Source: Glebionis coronaria (lineage: Eukaryota; Streptophyta; Magnoliopsida; Asterales; Asteraceae). From it: a DNA stretch of 64,000 bases. The stretch covers positions 202,530,125 to 202,594,124 of the forward strand of contig CM046875.1 in NCBI GenBank assembly GCA_025667525.1, written 5' to 3'. A program made the translations under genes and the position numbers. The notes beneath the pieces were generated by a model. It searched no databases. It was not told where the DNA came from and saw nothing but the letters and a program-made list of their open reading frames with translations. Positions 22,150 through 31,466 of the stretch are shown piece after piece (positions within the stretch are counted from its first letter, which is position 1; each line of letters opens with the position of its first letter).

Positions 22150-22480
22150 ATTCTCGAATCCCATATAAATCGGAAAGGGTAAACCCCTTTCCGATCAAGC
22201 ATTCCGACCAGCACCCTCTTTCCGATCACCAAATCGGAAAAGGGTTTATTGTATTCCGATTTAAGCATCTATATTCCGATCACCTTGGATCGGAATAGGG
22301 TTTCATATTCCGACTGTGGCCTTGTTGGTTATTCCGATTGGCATTGTTTTGTCAAACATTCCGATTTAACTCATGATTAATACATTCCGATTGCAGTCTC
22401 CTTTGCACATTCCGATCAGTGTTTCCGACTACACATTCCGATTAATGCACTTTAGATATTCCGATTTGGCAGTAATTGTT
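22150..22480 (+). repeat. ATTCCGAT/ATCGGAAT palindromic array in E1 LTR
   Basis: About a dozen ATTCCGAT/ATTCCGAC words occur, plus inverted copies that form hairpins. One is ATCGGAAAGGG / CCCTTTCCGAT around a 5-nt loop (22168-22194). Others are TTTCCGAT / ATCGGAAA (about 22219-22240) and ATTCCGATC / GATCGGAAT (about 22273-22296). Part of it matches the C1 leader word for word (see findings). Confidence 0.85.
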
Positions 22481-22801
22481 TGTTTTCCAATTGTTTAATT
22501 TCTTGTTTTTGCAAAGTTTTCAAGTGTTAGATTTATTAAGTGTTCAAGTAATTTTCCTAATCTTGTCTTTAAGTTTTCAAGCATTTATTTTTAACTAGTT
22601 ATTTTTAGTTTAATCTTTAAACTTCTACTTTACTCAACGACACTTACTTATTTGCTATTAGTTTAAAATAGATAATCAATCAAAACCATTTATTATTCCA
22701 CCAAGAACAATTGAGTCGCACTTTGAACCAATAGTCAATTCGAAGAGATTCGGACGATAACATTTTCTTACAAGGAAAATACCTTGTATTAAAGGGCCTT
22801 C

Positions 22802-23080
22802 CTACAATGAGGGGAACTCTGGATTCATGTCATAGTCAACAACTACAAAATCCGTGGGGAATGTAAACTTATCAACTCCTACAAAAACATCTTTCGCAAT
22901 CCCCAAGAGATAAGCTATTGAACGGTTTGCTAACTCAAGTGTCATCCTAGTAGGTGTAAGCTCGGGAAGAGAGAGTTGTTTCCAAACCGACAAAGGCATC
23001 AAATTTATGCAAGCACCAAGGTCCGCAAGTGCCATGCAATTCTCAACCCCCGGGAAATTACAAGGAATCAAGAACCATGG
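22802..23080 (-). pseudogene. E4 protease fragment
   Basis: The retropepsin-like region reads FLIPCNF, ADLGACINLMPLSVWKQLSLPEL (active-site Asp present, Ser replaced by Cys after Ala) and FVVVDYDMNPE. A one-base loss near 22810 shifts the frame so that it stops at TAG just before the conserved VGRPF. The E1 insertion then truncates it at 22797. Upstream it is joined out of frame to mid-gag at about 23072-23080. Confidence 0.8.
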
Positions 23081-23691
23081 TTTGGGCACTTTCTTAACAA
23101 CTCTTTGAACTCTTCCCAAGCTTCACCAAAGGTTTAGTCTCTCTTTTGTTGAAAGCCTATGATTTGGTTTCTCAATGTGGTAGTTCGTGAAGGGGGAAAA
23201 AACTTGTTCACAAATTTCTTCTTCAAGTTCTCCCAAGTGAATATGGTATTTGAGGGTTGCTTATCTAGCCAACTCCTAACATTTCCCTCCAAAGAGAAAG
23301 GGAATAAGATCAACTTAACCACCTCGTGAGGTACCCCATTATACTTGATGGTATTACAAAGAGACATGAATCTCTTGATATGGTTACGAGGGTCATCCAT
23401 AGGTCTCCCTAAGAAAGGTTTAGAAGAAACCATTTGTATCATGCATGTCTTAAGCTCAAAATTGTTAGCGGCTATCTGGGAAATGACTATGGCATCCGCA
23501 TTCCCATCCATGTTGGATTGGAGAATCTCAATCAATGGGAGATTGTCCATGGCTTCGTTTAAGTTGTCGAAAACACGATGCTCGGGATCGTCTTGATGGA
23601 CGGCTTTTTTCTTGTTTCTCTTCCTTTTGGGAGGAAGTGGTACACCAATAGGTATAAGTGCACGCGCTCGAGTGTGCATGCAACTCAACAC
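23081..23691 (-). pseudogene. E4 Gag N-terminal region
   Basis: The capsid-type gag begins at MHTRARALIPIG (Met at 23679; an upstream in-frame Met is at 23691). A basic PPKRKRNKKK follows, then RNHIKRFMSLC, FPFSLEGNVRSWLDKQPSNTIFTW and KKKFVNKFFPPSRTT. A stop after QQKRD (23134-23136) interrupts it, after which the frame resumes through EEFKELLRKCPNHG. At that point PR sequence follows directly, so the nucleocapsid, the coiled coil and the gag-PR linker are all deleted. Confidence 0.82.
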
Positions 23692-24441
23692 GAGGAATGA
23701 GAGAGGAGCTCTCGGTCGACATTGGAAAAGAATAGATTATATCTTCCGAGGTTCAATAGTGAAAACAACAAGAAAGTATAATATATATGTAGTACTAATT
23801 GGGCGGCAAAACCCCCCAACAAGCCTTCCTTCTTGAAATACTTACTAGTGAACATGGGGAATGAGGTGGCGCTAAGCTCTTAAGTACCTGTTTCCCTTAG
23901 ACTTGCATTTTATAACAAAGCCGCCTTTCTATTCACTTAATAGTTCGTATTTCTCGAATTCTTGTTTATTGAAAGTATTTATATATTTTTGCCTTTATTT
24001 TGTTTGATTGATACACATAAATGGGACCGGAACACCCCCAAGTACGGTGTATTGCCAAGGTAATATTTATAGAATTAGGTAAATTGGTTGTTCGTATATA
24101 CGTATATGTATTTACATAAAATAATATATCAAAAATATTTTTTTATTTATTTGATTTTGTTATGAAAGTATCGTATGTATGTAAAAACGAGTGAATCCAA
24201 TATATACAATATATTTTTGGTGTAATCTTTTAGGAACAAGATTACTTTTGTATTTTTTTATTTTTTTGTTTCAATTATTTAGGAAAAGAATTGATTTTGT
24301 GATTTTTTTATTTTTTATTTTTATCTTTTTGATTTTTTTTATCTTTTTGATTTATAATACGTAAAAGGAACGTCCACAAGTGAACGGATCTCAAAATCCA
24401 ATATGTAACCGTCAATCAATCGTCAATCTCCACGTAAAGAA
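23692..24441 (-). other. E4 5' leader
   Basis: This is non-coding. The block at about 23757-23980 is alignable with the E2 and E5 leaders (TTGGGCGGCAAAACC and others). Close to the PBS it resembles the E7 leader instead, including the inverted repeat CGTCCAC-AA-GTGAACG (24371-24386), which in E7 is a perfect CGTTCAC-TT-GTGAACG (60827-60842). An A/T-rich tract (24230-24350) lies between. Confidence 0.65.
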
Positions 24442-24456
24442 CCGGCAGTGGAGCCA
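24442..24456 (-). promoter_or_regulatory. E4 primer-binding site (degenerate)
   Basis: The minus strand reads TGGCTCCACTGCCGG, a mutated form of TGGCGCCGCTGCCGG. It is two to three bases from the LTR end TAATATT (plus strand, 24459). The position and the adjacent conserved leader support it. Confidence 0.7.
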
Positions 24457-24458
24457 TT

Positions 24459-25580
24459 TAATATTTGCTTTTAAGTTCGTTTTTCTCTCGGTATCTTCAT
24501 GAATTGATTAATCGATATCAATAAAGTCACGTAATTGTTCTTGGTAATTAATTGATAATATTTTGGAAATCTATGTCTAATTATCACTATGCACGTAAAT
24601 AAGTAAAAATAATATCTCTACGTAACCGTACTAGTTTAAAAACATATTGCACATACCAAGTATTAAGCACAATATACAACCAATTAATGCACAACTAGTA
24701 AAAATGCCCAAAATGTGAAGTATGGAAAGTAAAAGGACTGAATATGTAAATGTAGAAAGTACAAGGACTGATTATGTAAAATTAACCTACTACTAACCAA
24801 TTTTAACAAAAAGTAACAAAATAGTAACTGAATTTTAACAAACTTAGCAAGTTCAGGGACCTAACTGCAAACCCTAACAACTTTCCAACCAATTACAACG
24901 AAGTATATACTTTCCTAATTTCCAGGGACTAAATTACAATTTTTAAAACTATTTTAGTTAAAATCGGGCTTATTGGTTATTAAGCTGTATCTTGAGATTT
25001 AGTGCATCAAATAAGCTGAAATTTATTTCAAAAGTTTGTAAATTCAAAATGACCTAGCCATGTTTAAGGAATTCAACTGAAATTGTCTAAAACTCTAATA
25101 AGCACTTTGTCAATAAGCTACTTTTAAGAGATGTGCTTATTGGAAGAATCACAAGATCTGATATTGTCAAAATCTGATTAAGAGCCAAAATAAGTGACAC
25201 CTATCCAAGAAAATCTGAAATTCATCCAAGGAATAAGCTAGAAAAGCCAATAAGCTCAAATGAGCTTATGTTGACCAGCGTTGACCAAAGTTGACCAACT
25301 TTGACCTTTGGAAAATCTTATTTTTATGACTTGTTAAGCTGTTTTGTAAAAGAAAATAAGGACTTTTATGAAAAGAATAAGCCAGAAATGAAAATGACTT
25401 ATCATAGAAACCTGAGCTTATTACAGGGTCTTTCAATTGCTTATTTCTCTTTCAAATCTAAAAACTGTACAATGTGGCTTATAGAATCTTGAAGCTAGGA
25501 TGTTAAGCTATGTCTACAACCAAAATTCAAGTCCTAATTACAAGTAATGAAGAATTTATGAATGTTTGAAGTTGGCATGT
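24459..25580 (-). repeat. E4 5' LTR, U5-side part
   Basis: The end next to the PBS is similar to B-type LTR ends (CTCGGTATCT...TTGTTCTTGG shared with E3). The segment 25278-25580 matches 52924-53205 closely, so this LTR belongs to the same family as the LTR at 52924-55012. It is interrupted at 25581 by E8. No coding potential is seen. Confidence 0.7.
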
Positions 25581-25779
25581 TGATGTTGTATTTTTTAGTT
25601 GTTTACTATCTTTTAGGAAAAAGAAAGCAAAAACCAAAGTCGTTGGGTAAGTATTAGTAATTACGTTTTAGGAAAAACGTAAATACCGACAATCGAGTTC
25701 GTTCTCGAGGAGGTATGGTGTTTAGCCAACAATTATAGACGTTATTTAATCGAGTGATTACGCTTTTGGAAAAAAGGAA
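25581..25779 (-). repeat. E8: fragment of an A-type LTR end
   Basis: It starts TGATGTTGTATTTT and carries the same order of landmarks as other A-type LTR ends: two TTTAGGAAAA boxes, GGGTAAGTATT, and CGAGTTCGTTCTCGAGGAGG. There is no PBS to its left, so it looks like the end of a 3' LTR on the minus strand. It is cut at 25779 by C1, and its remainder is not in the window. If it is a true insertion, the left duplication would be CATGT. Confidence 0.7.
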
Positions 25780-26100
25780 TGTTGGAAATACGTTTTTACG
25801 TATTTAGGAAGATTCGGTCACTCCGAAAATATATTAAGTAGTAGCTCGTAGTCTAGATATCTTTATTAAACAAACAAAGTCAAGCCTAGCCTACAACATG
25901 TGTAGGCTGGCCCAACATTGTAAGCCCAAGCCCATCACAAGTCTTGGGTATATAAACCCTCTCCTTTGATAGAGAGGGTGTGTGGTTAATCATTTTACAC
26001 ATAGTTCTTCTTACTTTCTCTTTCTAGCTTTGTGTGAAATCTACCATATCTCTATCTCTTTCTCTCTCTAAAAAAATAAGCAAGATTTACATATCCTACA
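25780..26100 (+). repeat. C1 5' LTR (321 bp)
   Basis: It starts TGTTGGAAATACG and ends ATATCCTACA. It is the same length as the C2 LTR (46077-46397) and clearly homologous to it. A TATA-like TATATAAA lies at 25949-25956. The left duplication candidate is AGGAA (25775-25779); no right partner was found. Confidence 0.93.
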
Positions 26101-26101
26101 A

Positions 26102-26117
26102 ATGGTATCAAGAGCCA
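26102..26117 (+). promoter_or_regulatory. C1 primer-binding site (initiator tRNA-Met-like)
   Basis: ATGGTATCAAGAGCCA sits directly after the LTR. It is close to the TGGTATCAGAGC form common in plant copia elements. Confidence 0.85.
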
Positions 26118-26371
26118 TGGGATGATTTTATTGTTCATGTGTTTGTGTTCTTGATTCATACGCCATTTTTGATCCATTTTCACACGTCCAAATTTTTTTT
26201 TTTTGTGTTTTTGATGGTTTTTTCTTGATACAAATCTTCTACATAGTTGTGGTAGGGATTTGGTATACTTACTTTGGCTAAAAACACAAAATTTTTGGGT
26301 GTTTTGATCATTTTTTGGCTTAAAATCACAAATTGGTTGAGTTTTGTCCGAGAAAAGTGGGAATTATTCTG

Positions 26372-26785
26372 ATCAGGTCATCGGAAAAGGGTTTATAGAA
26401 CATTCCGATCAGTGTAATCGGAATAGGGTTTAGGGATTCCGATTTTGGGTACATTCCGATCAGGTATTCCGATTAGGTATTCCGATTAGGCATTCCGATT
26501 AGGTACATTCCGATTGGTATTCAGATTTGGTATTCCGATCAAGGTATTTCGATTAGGTATTCCGATTAGGCATTCCGATTAGGCATTCCGATTAGGTACA
26601 TTCCGATTGGTATTTAGATTTGGTATTCCGATCAAGGTATTCCGATTTGGTTTATTCCGACTAGGTACATTCCGATCAAGGTTATTCCGATTAGGGTTTA
26701 TTCCGATTTGGGAGATTCCGACTGATATTCCGATCACTATTCCGACTGATATTCTGATCACTATTCCGATCAACATTCCGATAAC
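26372..26785 (+). repeat. ATTCCGAT satellite-like array in C1 leader
   Basis: More than twenty ATTCCGAT/ATTCCGAC words with short spacers (TAGGT, TAGGC, AAGGT) make up a higher-order repeat; the block at about 26467-26560 is largely duplicated at about 26565-26655. The first 60 bases share ordered words with the E1 LTR. The short ORFs on either strand here are by-products of the repeat. Confidence 0.88.
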
Positions 26786-26961
26786 AAAAATTATTCCTTA
26801 AAAAATTTCGAATCGTGTGTAATTTTGACTTGGAATTTTTGGTTTATCGAGGACATATTTTAGGGGATTTTAACATTGTTTCTCGACTTCAACTCACAAC
26901 AACAAACACATTTACTTTCTTTCATTGATCGATCAACGTTTGTAAATCTTAACTTATTGAA

Positions 26962-27537
26962 ATGGAGTACACATCTCTTACGGATAAGTCCATCCTCTCG
27001 GGTACGGATAATCGTCCACCAATGTTGGTGAAGACTATGTATAAGGAATGGGCTTCCCGAATGGAACTTTATATGTTGAACAAGGAGAATGGACATCTCA
27101 TTTGGGCATCGGTGCTCAATGGACCATTAGATTATGGTACAGTGACGGAAGGTACAACTACTTGTCCTCGCACAACAGGTGAATTGACTGGAGATATGAA
27201 GATTCAAGACAAATGTGATAAGTATGCTACAAACATCATTCTCCAAGCCCTTCCTCCAGATGTCTACAAACTCGTCAGCAAACATAAAGTTACCAAAGAG
27301 TTATGGGATAGAATTCGTGTTCTCATGCAAGGCACCTCGTTAACTAAACAAGAACGAGAGTGTAAGCTTTATGATACTTTTGATAAGTTTGCCTATGTGC
27401 CAGGGGAGACTCTCAATGATTACTATCTGAGATTTACCCTATTGTTGAATGAGCTCAATATCTATGGCATGACAATTCCTACCTTTCAATTGAACACCAA
27501 GTATTTGAACACTCTTCCTTCAGAATGGAAAAAATAG
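26962..27537 (+). CDS. C1 Gag N-terminal part (copia-type UBN2-like)
   Basis: This copia capsid domain starts at ATG 26962 (MEYTSLTDKSILSGTDNRPPM). It contains a W-rich segment (MYKEWASRMELYML), DKCDKYATNIILQALPPDVYKLVSKHKVTKELWDRI and LTKQERECKLYDTFDKFAYVPGETL, typical of the copia gag (UBN2/DUF4219-like) fold that assembles the particle. It ends at a TAG (27535-27537) where relatives have an aromatic codon. The same frame continues without interruption into 27538-30021, so this is a single nonsense mutation. Confidence 0.88.
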   Translation: MEYTSLTDKSILSGTDNRPPMLVKTMYKEWASRMELYMLNKENGHLIWASVLNGPLDYGTVTEGTTTCPRTTGELTGDMKIQDKCDKYATNIILQALPPDVYKLVSKHKVTKELWDRIRVLMQGTSLTKQERECKLYDTFDKFAYVPGETLNDYYLRFTLLLNELNIYGMTIPTFQLNTKYLNTLPSEWKK

Positions 27538-30021
27538 GTGACGGATGTTAAATTGGCTAAGGACTTGCATAACACCAATGTGGATCAACTTCAAGCTTTT
27601 CTTCAACAACACGAATGCCATGTGATCGAGGCTCGGTTGTCTACACCTCAAGTTCATGATCCACTTGCAATGTATGCTTCTCAACAAAACATGGCTTATA
27701 CTTATCAACAACCATCATACTTGCAGCAACCACCACCACACACCTATCAGCAACCATCTTATCAACCATTAGTGATGCCACAACAAGCATTTCAACAAGG
27801 TGTTCATCAACAATCTTTTCCGCAGCAACCACCATATCAGACATCACCATCACCATCCAACACTTCTCCAATGTGCTATACTCCTCAGCAAGGATATTTT
27901 CCAATAGAAGCACAACCAGCACAAGCTTTCTACTCTAATGAACTTCCACTAATCCAAGCACCGGTCTTTACTCCAAATGATACGCCAGCTAATGTTCTAA
28001 ACCATCTCACAGCCTACTTGTCAAAACTTGTTGCAACTAGAGGATTTCCACCAACAAACAATCAGCTCCGCACCTCATCAAATCCTCGACAACAAGCCAC
28101 TGTTCAAGATGGTCAAGTGACGGTGCAACCAATTCAGGGAAGGCAAAACTCATATGGACCTCCTACAAGGACTGGGAACAATCAAGTTGTGAATTCTCAA
28201 GCTAGTGGAAATGGGAGTCCTATTGGTCCTAAGAAGGTTGTGACTTGCTACAATTGCCGAGGACAAGGTCATATGGCTAGGGAGTGCACTCAGCCGAAAA
28301 GGAGGAGGGATGATGCATGGTTTCGTAAGAAGATGTATTTGGTTGATGCTCAGTCTAAGGGGAAGATTTTGGATTTAGAGGAGTTAGCATTTCTTGCAGA
28401 CCCAGGGGCAGCAGATACTGAAGGCATTGCAGTCGTTTCCACTTCTAATGCAGCTTATCAAGCAGATGATCTTGACGCATATGATTCGGATTGTGATGAC
28501 ATTCACTCTGCCCAAGCTGCTCTCGTTGCTAATCTCTCTCACTACGGTTCTGATGTCATCAGTGAGGTACCAACCACATCTAATAATATTGATGATAACC
28601 AACATCAAGTTGGGCATGAAAATGACAACCTCGAACAGCATTCGGGAACTAGTAATTCAAATGATGTGGTACCCAAACCTACACATTTGAGTGAACCTCA
28701 ACCAAATGCTACGACGGGTATGAAATCTTATGCTCAACATGATTTGGTCATGATGCCTAAACATATTATTGATCAAATGCATATGGTACTCAGACAATCC
28801 GTAGATACGAGTTCAACCCTAACTGCTGAGCTTGCGTTGCATAAAGAAAAGGTCAATGCTTTTGAAATGGTCCCTCAAGCAGAGAAAATAACATGTTCTA
28901 AATTTGACCAATTTCGTTTTGAAAAGATTGAACACTTGAAAGAAATAGAATCATTAAAAGCTAATCTTTCCAATGAGTTAAAAGCAAAAGAGTCGGTTGT
29001 CAATGATTTTCAGAAACATAAAATGGATTTCGAAACTCTCGAGTCTAAAAAGGTTGAATCGGAAATTAATGCTACCAAACTTCTTAAATTTAAAGAACAA
29101 CAGCTTTTAAAACAATACGCTTCCATAGAAAAGGTTCATCTTTTAACTAAATCATTTAAAGAACTCGAACTTAAACGTCTTCAAGATTTACCACCTAATC
29201 CTGGTTATGCAAAACAAGCTCAGGAATATATTCTCGGTCTTTATGATATGACCATAATTGGAAAATCGAAAGAAGCACCTTTTGTTCGTAGTACTGAGGA
29301 GACACAATCACTTGGGGATGAAACTCATTCTAAAATGCTTTCAAAATTCCATACAATTGATTATGATCAACATAACAAAGATCAATTTTCGAAAAAGACA
29401 CGCATTCGCTTACAAAAGGAATTAGCAGAATTGACAGTTCTTGTGCCCCAAAGTTTGTCAAATGAAAACCTTCCTAGTACGTCTCCTACACTTGTCAAAA
29501 CGGATTTAACAAAGTTAATTCCACCAGTAAGCAAGGCGTCCGTTAACTTAAATGCGGTTCACCAACACTTAGCCGATTTTGACAAGTTCATTTTGGAACG
29601 AACGACGGCTTCGGCCATAACGGAAGGTGAATGGAACTTTGAGCACACTAGAGCTGCGTTCCGAAATGAAATTGTTCCGTTTGTAGAGAATGTTAAGGCT
29701 TGTCTTCGTAATCTTGATCAAGATTTACTTTTGGAAATAGAAGAATTTAGACGTGTTTTCAATGAAATGGATAATGCTTATGAAAACAGTTTACTTGAAA
29801 TAGAAAGGGTTTCACGCCATAATGATCTGCTTCTGAATCAAGTGATTTCTCATGATATAGTTTCTGTCTGTGTGAATACAAGTGTTGATAATGATTCTAT
29901 TGTGCATAATGTTGAATCTGTGGATATTGTGGTAGATAGTACTTGTCACGAATCTGACGCTGAATTTTTAAAGCTTCAAGATTCATATTCATCGCTTTCA
30001 AAACGTTTTGATGAGATTTAA
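27538..30021 (+). CDS. C1 Gag C-terminal part with zinc knuckle and long coiled coil
   Basis: It opens VTDVKLAKDLHNTNVDQLQAF, followed by a Gln/Pro-rich stretch (YQQPSYLQQPPPHTYQQ). A canonical CCHC knuckle, C-x2-C-x4-H-x4-C, lies at about residues 237-250 (CYNCRGQGHMAREC) and binds element RNA. After an acidic region comes a long Lys/Glu/Leu-rich coiled-coil stretch (about 430-560). The segment DKFILERTTASAITEGEW is typical of this copia family. The frame ends at TAA (30019-30021), but homologous sequence continues in the same frame to about 30303, so the stop is secondary. It is unusually long for copia gag because of the coiled-coil extension. Confidence 0.85.
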   Translation: MTDVKLAKDLHNTNVDQLQAFLQQHECHVIEARLSTPQVHDPLAMYASQQNMAYTYQQPSYLQQPPPHTYQQPSYQPLVMPQQAFQQGVHQQSFPQQPPYQTSPSPSNTSPMCYTPQQGYFPIEAQPAQAFYSNELPLIQAPVFTPNDTPANVLNHLTAYLSKLVATRGFPPTNNQLRTSSNPRQQATVQDGQVTVQPIQGRQNSYGPPTRTGNNQVVNSQASGNGSPIGPKKVVTCYNCRGQGHMARECTQPKRRRDDAWFRKKMYLVDAQSKGKILDLEELAFLADPGAADTEGIAVVSTSNAAYQADDLDAYDSDCDDIHSAQAALVANLSHYGSDVISEVPTTSNNIDDNQHQVGHENDNLEQHSGTSNSNDVVPKPTHLSEPQPNATTGMKSYAQHDLVMMPKHIIDQMHMVLRQSVDTSSTLTAELALHKEKVNAFEMVPQAEKITCSKFDQFRFEKIEHLKEIESLKANLSNELKAKESVVNDFQKHKMDFETLESKKVESEINATKLLKFKEQQLLKQYASIEKVHLLTKSFKELELKRLQDLPPNPGYAKQAQEYILGLYDMTIIGKSKEAPFVRSTEETQSLGDETHSKMLSKFHTIDYDQHNKDQFSKKTRIRLQKELAELTVLVPQSLSNENLPSTSPTLVKTDLTKLIPPVSKASVNLNAVHQHLADFDKFILERTTASAITEGEWNFEHTRAAFRNEIVPFVENVKACLRNLDQDLLLEIEEFRRVFNEMDNAYENSLLEIERVSRHNDLLLNQVISHDIVSVCVNTSVDNDSIVHNVESVDIVVDSTCHESDAEFLKLQDSYSSLSKRFDEI

Positions 30022-30851
30022 ACACATTGTATTTCGCTTGAATGCAAGCAACAATTTATTCAAGAAATCTTTGAAACGTCATTCGAAGGTGTTAATATCG
30101 ATGATGCAAATTTTGAAAAGAATTTTCGATTGAATTTACAATCAAAACAACGTCAGCCAAGTGACAAAGTTGCTAACTCTTTGCCGATAGAAATAGAGAA
30201 ATTTAAGGAGCTTAACTGTGTGAACGTACTTGAGGCCGCTGAGAATTTTAGACTTGATCTAGATAATCAAGTTTCCAAGATTTGTCCAAAGTTGATAACT
30301 TAAAACAGAAAAATACACGACTCTTTGATTCAGTACAACCCGCATGTGTTGATACCACTGCATAGAATCAATCATTGATTGAACAATTGAATCGAAAGTC
30401 GATGGAAATATCTGATTTGAGGGAACAATTTTGTGATAAGAATCTGGTCTTGGCTGAGTTAAAGGAAACACTTCGCACTCTAAAAGGTAAGAATGTTGTT
30501 GATAACGCAACCACTATCTCAACATCGTCCTCTAGTGCAATCAATAGAACCCTTATAGCCGTCATACCACTTAACAAGGGCCCTAGGACTAAACCATCTC
30601 AAACTTTGGTCACTAAAGATAAGGCGGAATCAAAACCAGCTTCTAATATTCCCGTGTTGCCTTCTACAGGAGTAAGCACCACTACTAAGGCTCAAAGATC
30701 TAGGCTTAAAAGAAACAAGAAGAATGATAGGATCTTGCCCCCATCTAGTAGTCAAGTGAAGAAGAAAGTAGAAGCCCATCCTAGAAATGTTATTTTTGTT
30801 TTGAATAAAAAGAATCATGTAGCTAAACCTAAAGGCTCTGCGGTTGTGTAG
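30022..30851 (+). pseudogene. C1 post-gag coiled-coil/basic linker, decayed
   Basis: The upstream frame continues (CISLECKQQFIQEIFE and following) to a TAA near 30301. A second open piece (30375-30851) then reads NRKSMEISDLREQF, LAELKETLRTLKGKNVV, a Ser/Thr-rich stretch, and a Lys-rich tail (RLKRNKKNDR). This is the region between gag and PR that this copia group carries. At least one frame change and one stop separate the pieces. No enzyme motif is present; the role is presumably structural. Confidence 0.7.
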
Positions 30852-30866
30852 TGTTCTAAGCCTAGT

Positions 30867-31466
30867 GTGAATTCTAATTTGAAATGTTGGAATTGCAATG
30901 AATGTATGTTTTCTAGTCGTCATGATTCTTGCCTTATTGACCATGTGAATGAGATGTATGCCCGGAAAAATGGATTAGAATGGAAACCGACTGGGAAAGT
31001 GTTAACCCAAGTTGGTTGGATGTGGCGGCCCACTGGTAGAACTTTCACTATAGTAGGAAATATGTGCCATTTGACTAGGATCACTCCCACTAAAGCGAAG
31101 AAAGCGTGCCCTTTAACTAGGAGTACCAAGGCTACCAAAACACAAGCGTGTCCTCTAACTAGGAACACCAAAACTACTGTAGGAACAAAGTGCCCTTTAA
31201 CTAGGTCTACTCCCACTGTAGTGCCCGCGGATAATCCAAAACCTAAGAAAGTTGGAACTGTTAAACCTGTTAGTGATAAAACTAACATTAGAAAACGCAG
31301 GAAAACTAAGGGTCACAAAAATATTAGCAATTCTGATAATATTTTATCTGTATCTGCTAACACTCCGGAACCAATAGTTTCCAATGCATTGTCTACTGTT
31401 GTTGTTGAAAACAGGTGGTCCAAATTGTTCTCTGGTATTTGGACTCTGGTTGCTCCAAGCATATGA
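30867..31466 (+). CDS. C1 linker with Cys cluster and CPLTR repeats
   Basis: KCWNCNECMFSSRHDSC is a Cys/His cluster resembling an additional zinc-binding site. GLEWKPTGKVLTQVGW and WRPTGRTFTIVGNMCHLTR follow. Then (C)PLTRxT units recur: CHLTRIT, CPLTRST, CPLTRNT and CPLTRST, spaced by 10-16 residues rich in Thr and Lys. A basic tail (RKRRKTKGHK) precedes PR. I know this string from predicted copia polyproteins of composite-family plants but know of no assigned function. The PR frame (31415-31774) overlaps its end in another frame, so a frameshift separates them. Confidence 0.75.
   Translation: MNSNLKCWNCNECMFSSRHDSCLIDHVNEMYARKNGLEWKPTGKVLTQVGWMWRPTGRTFTIVGNMCHLTRITPTKAKKACPLTRSTKATKTQACPLTRNTKTTVGTKCPLTRSTPTVVPADNPKPKKVGTVKPVSDKTNIRKRRKTKGHKNISNSDNILSVSANTPEPIVSNALSTVVVENRWSKLFSGIWTLVAPSI

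Larger units (their letters stand above)
1..22791 (+). mobile_element. E1: Athila-like Ty3/gypsy retrotransposon, 5' end outside window, split by E2
   Basis: E1 runs from the window start to 639 and resumes at 15020 after a 14.4-kb nested insertion. The gag reading frame ends at codon AGT plus one G at 639 and continues in frame at 15020, so ITTRS is followed directly by GKGLKEP, the same order seen in intact relatives in this window. Order on the plus strand is gag, PR, RT, RNase H, integrase, a 2-kb non-coding 3' region, a PPT and the 3' LTR. The 5' LTR and N-terminal gag lie to the left of the window. The Athila assignment rests on FMDDFSV in RT and the PR/gag motifs. No env-like ORF is visible. 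Two in-frame stops make this copy non-functional. Confidence 0.9.
21156..22791 (+). repeat. E1 3' LTR (B-type, 1.64 kb, TAAT...ATTA ends)
   Basis: This is homologous to E3 (whose ends are fixed by its target duplication) and to the E7 LTR. It starts TAATAAGTGTGAAAACAC and ends CCTTGTATTA. The expected duplication at its right would be AAGGG (22792-22796); its partner lies outside the window. A TATA-like CTATAAATAC lies at 21598-21607. The segment 22150-22480 is the ATTCCGAT array. The terminal 8-bp inverted repeat ATAAGTGT / ACACTTAT has a GAAA loop. Confidence 0.85.
22797..25580 (-). mobile_element. E4: Athila-like element, minus strand, hit by E1 in PR and by E8 in its LTR
   Basis: From right to left it comprises part of the 5' LTR (24459-25580), PBS (24442-24456), leader, gag (23081-23691) and a PR fragment ending at the E1 insertion. 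Its 3' half must lie left of E1, outside the window. It is the oldest layer of the left-hand nest (E4 contains E1, which contains E2, which contains E3). It is badly decayed: it has a large gag/PR deletion and a frameshift near 22810. Confidence 0.8.

Noticed and set aside
26579..26801. Repetitive ORFs rich in NRN or IPI/GIV on both strands
   Set aside because: Direct translation of the ATTCCGAT satellite array; no sign of a real protein.
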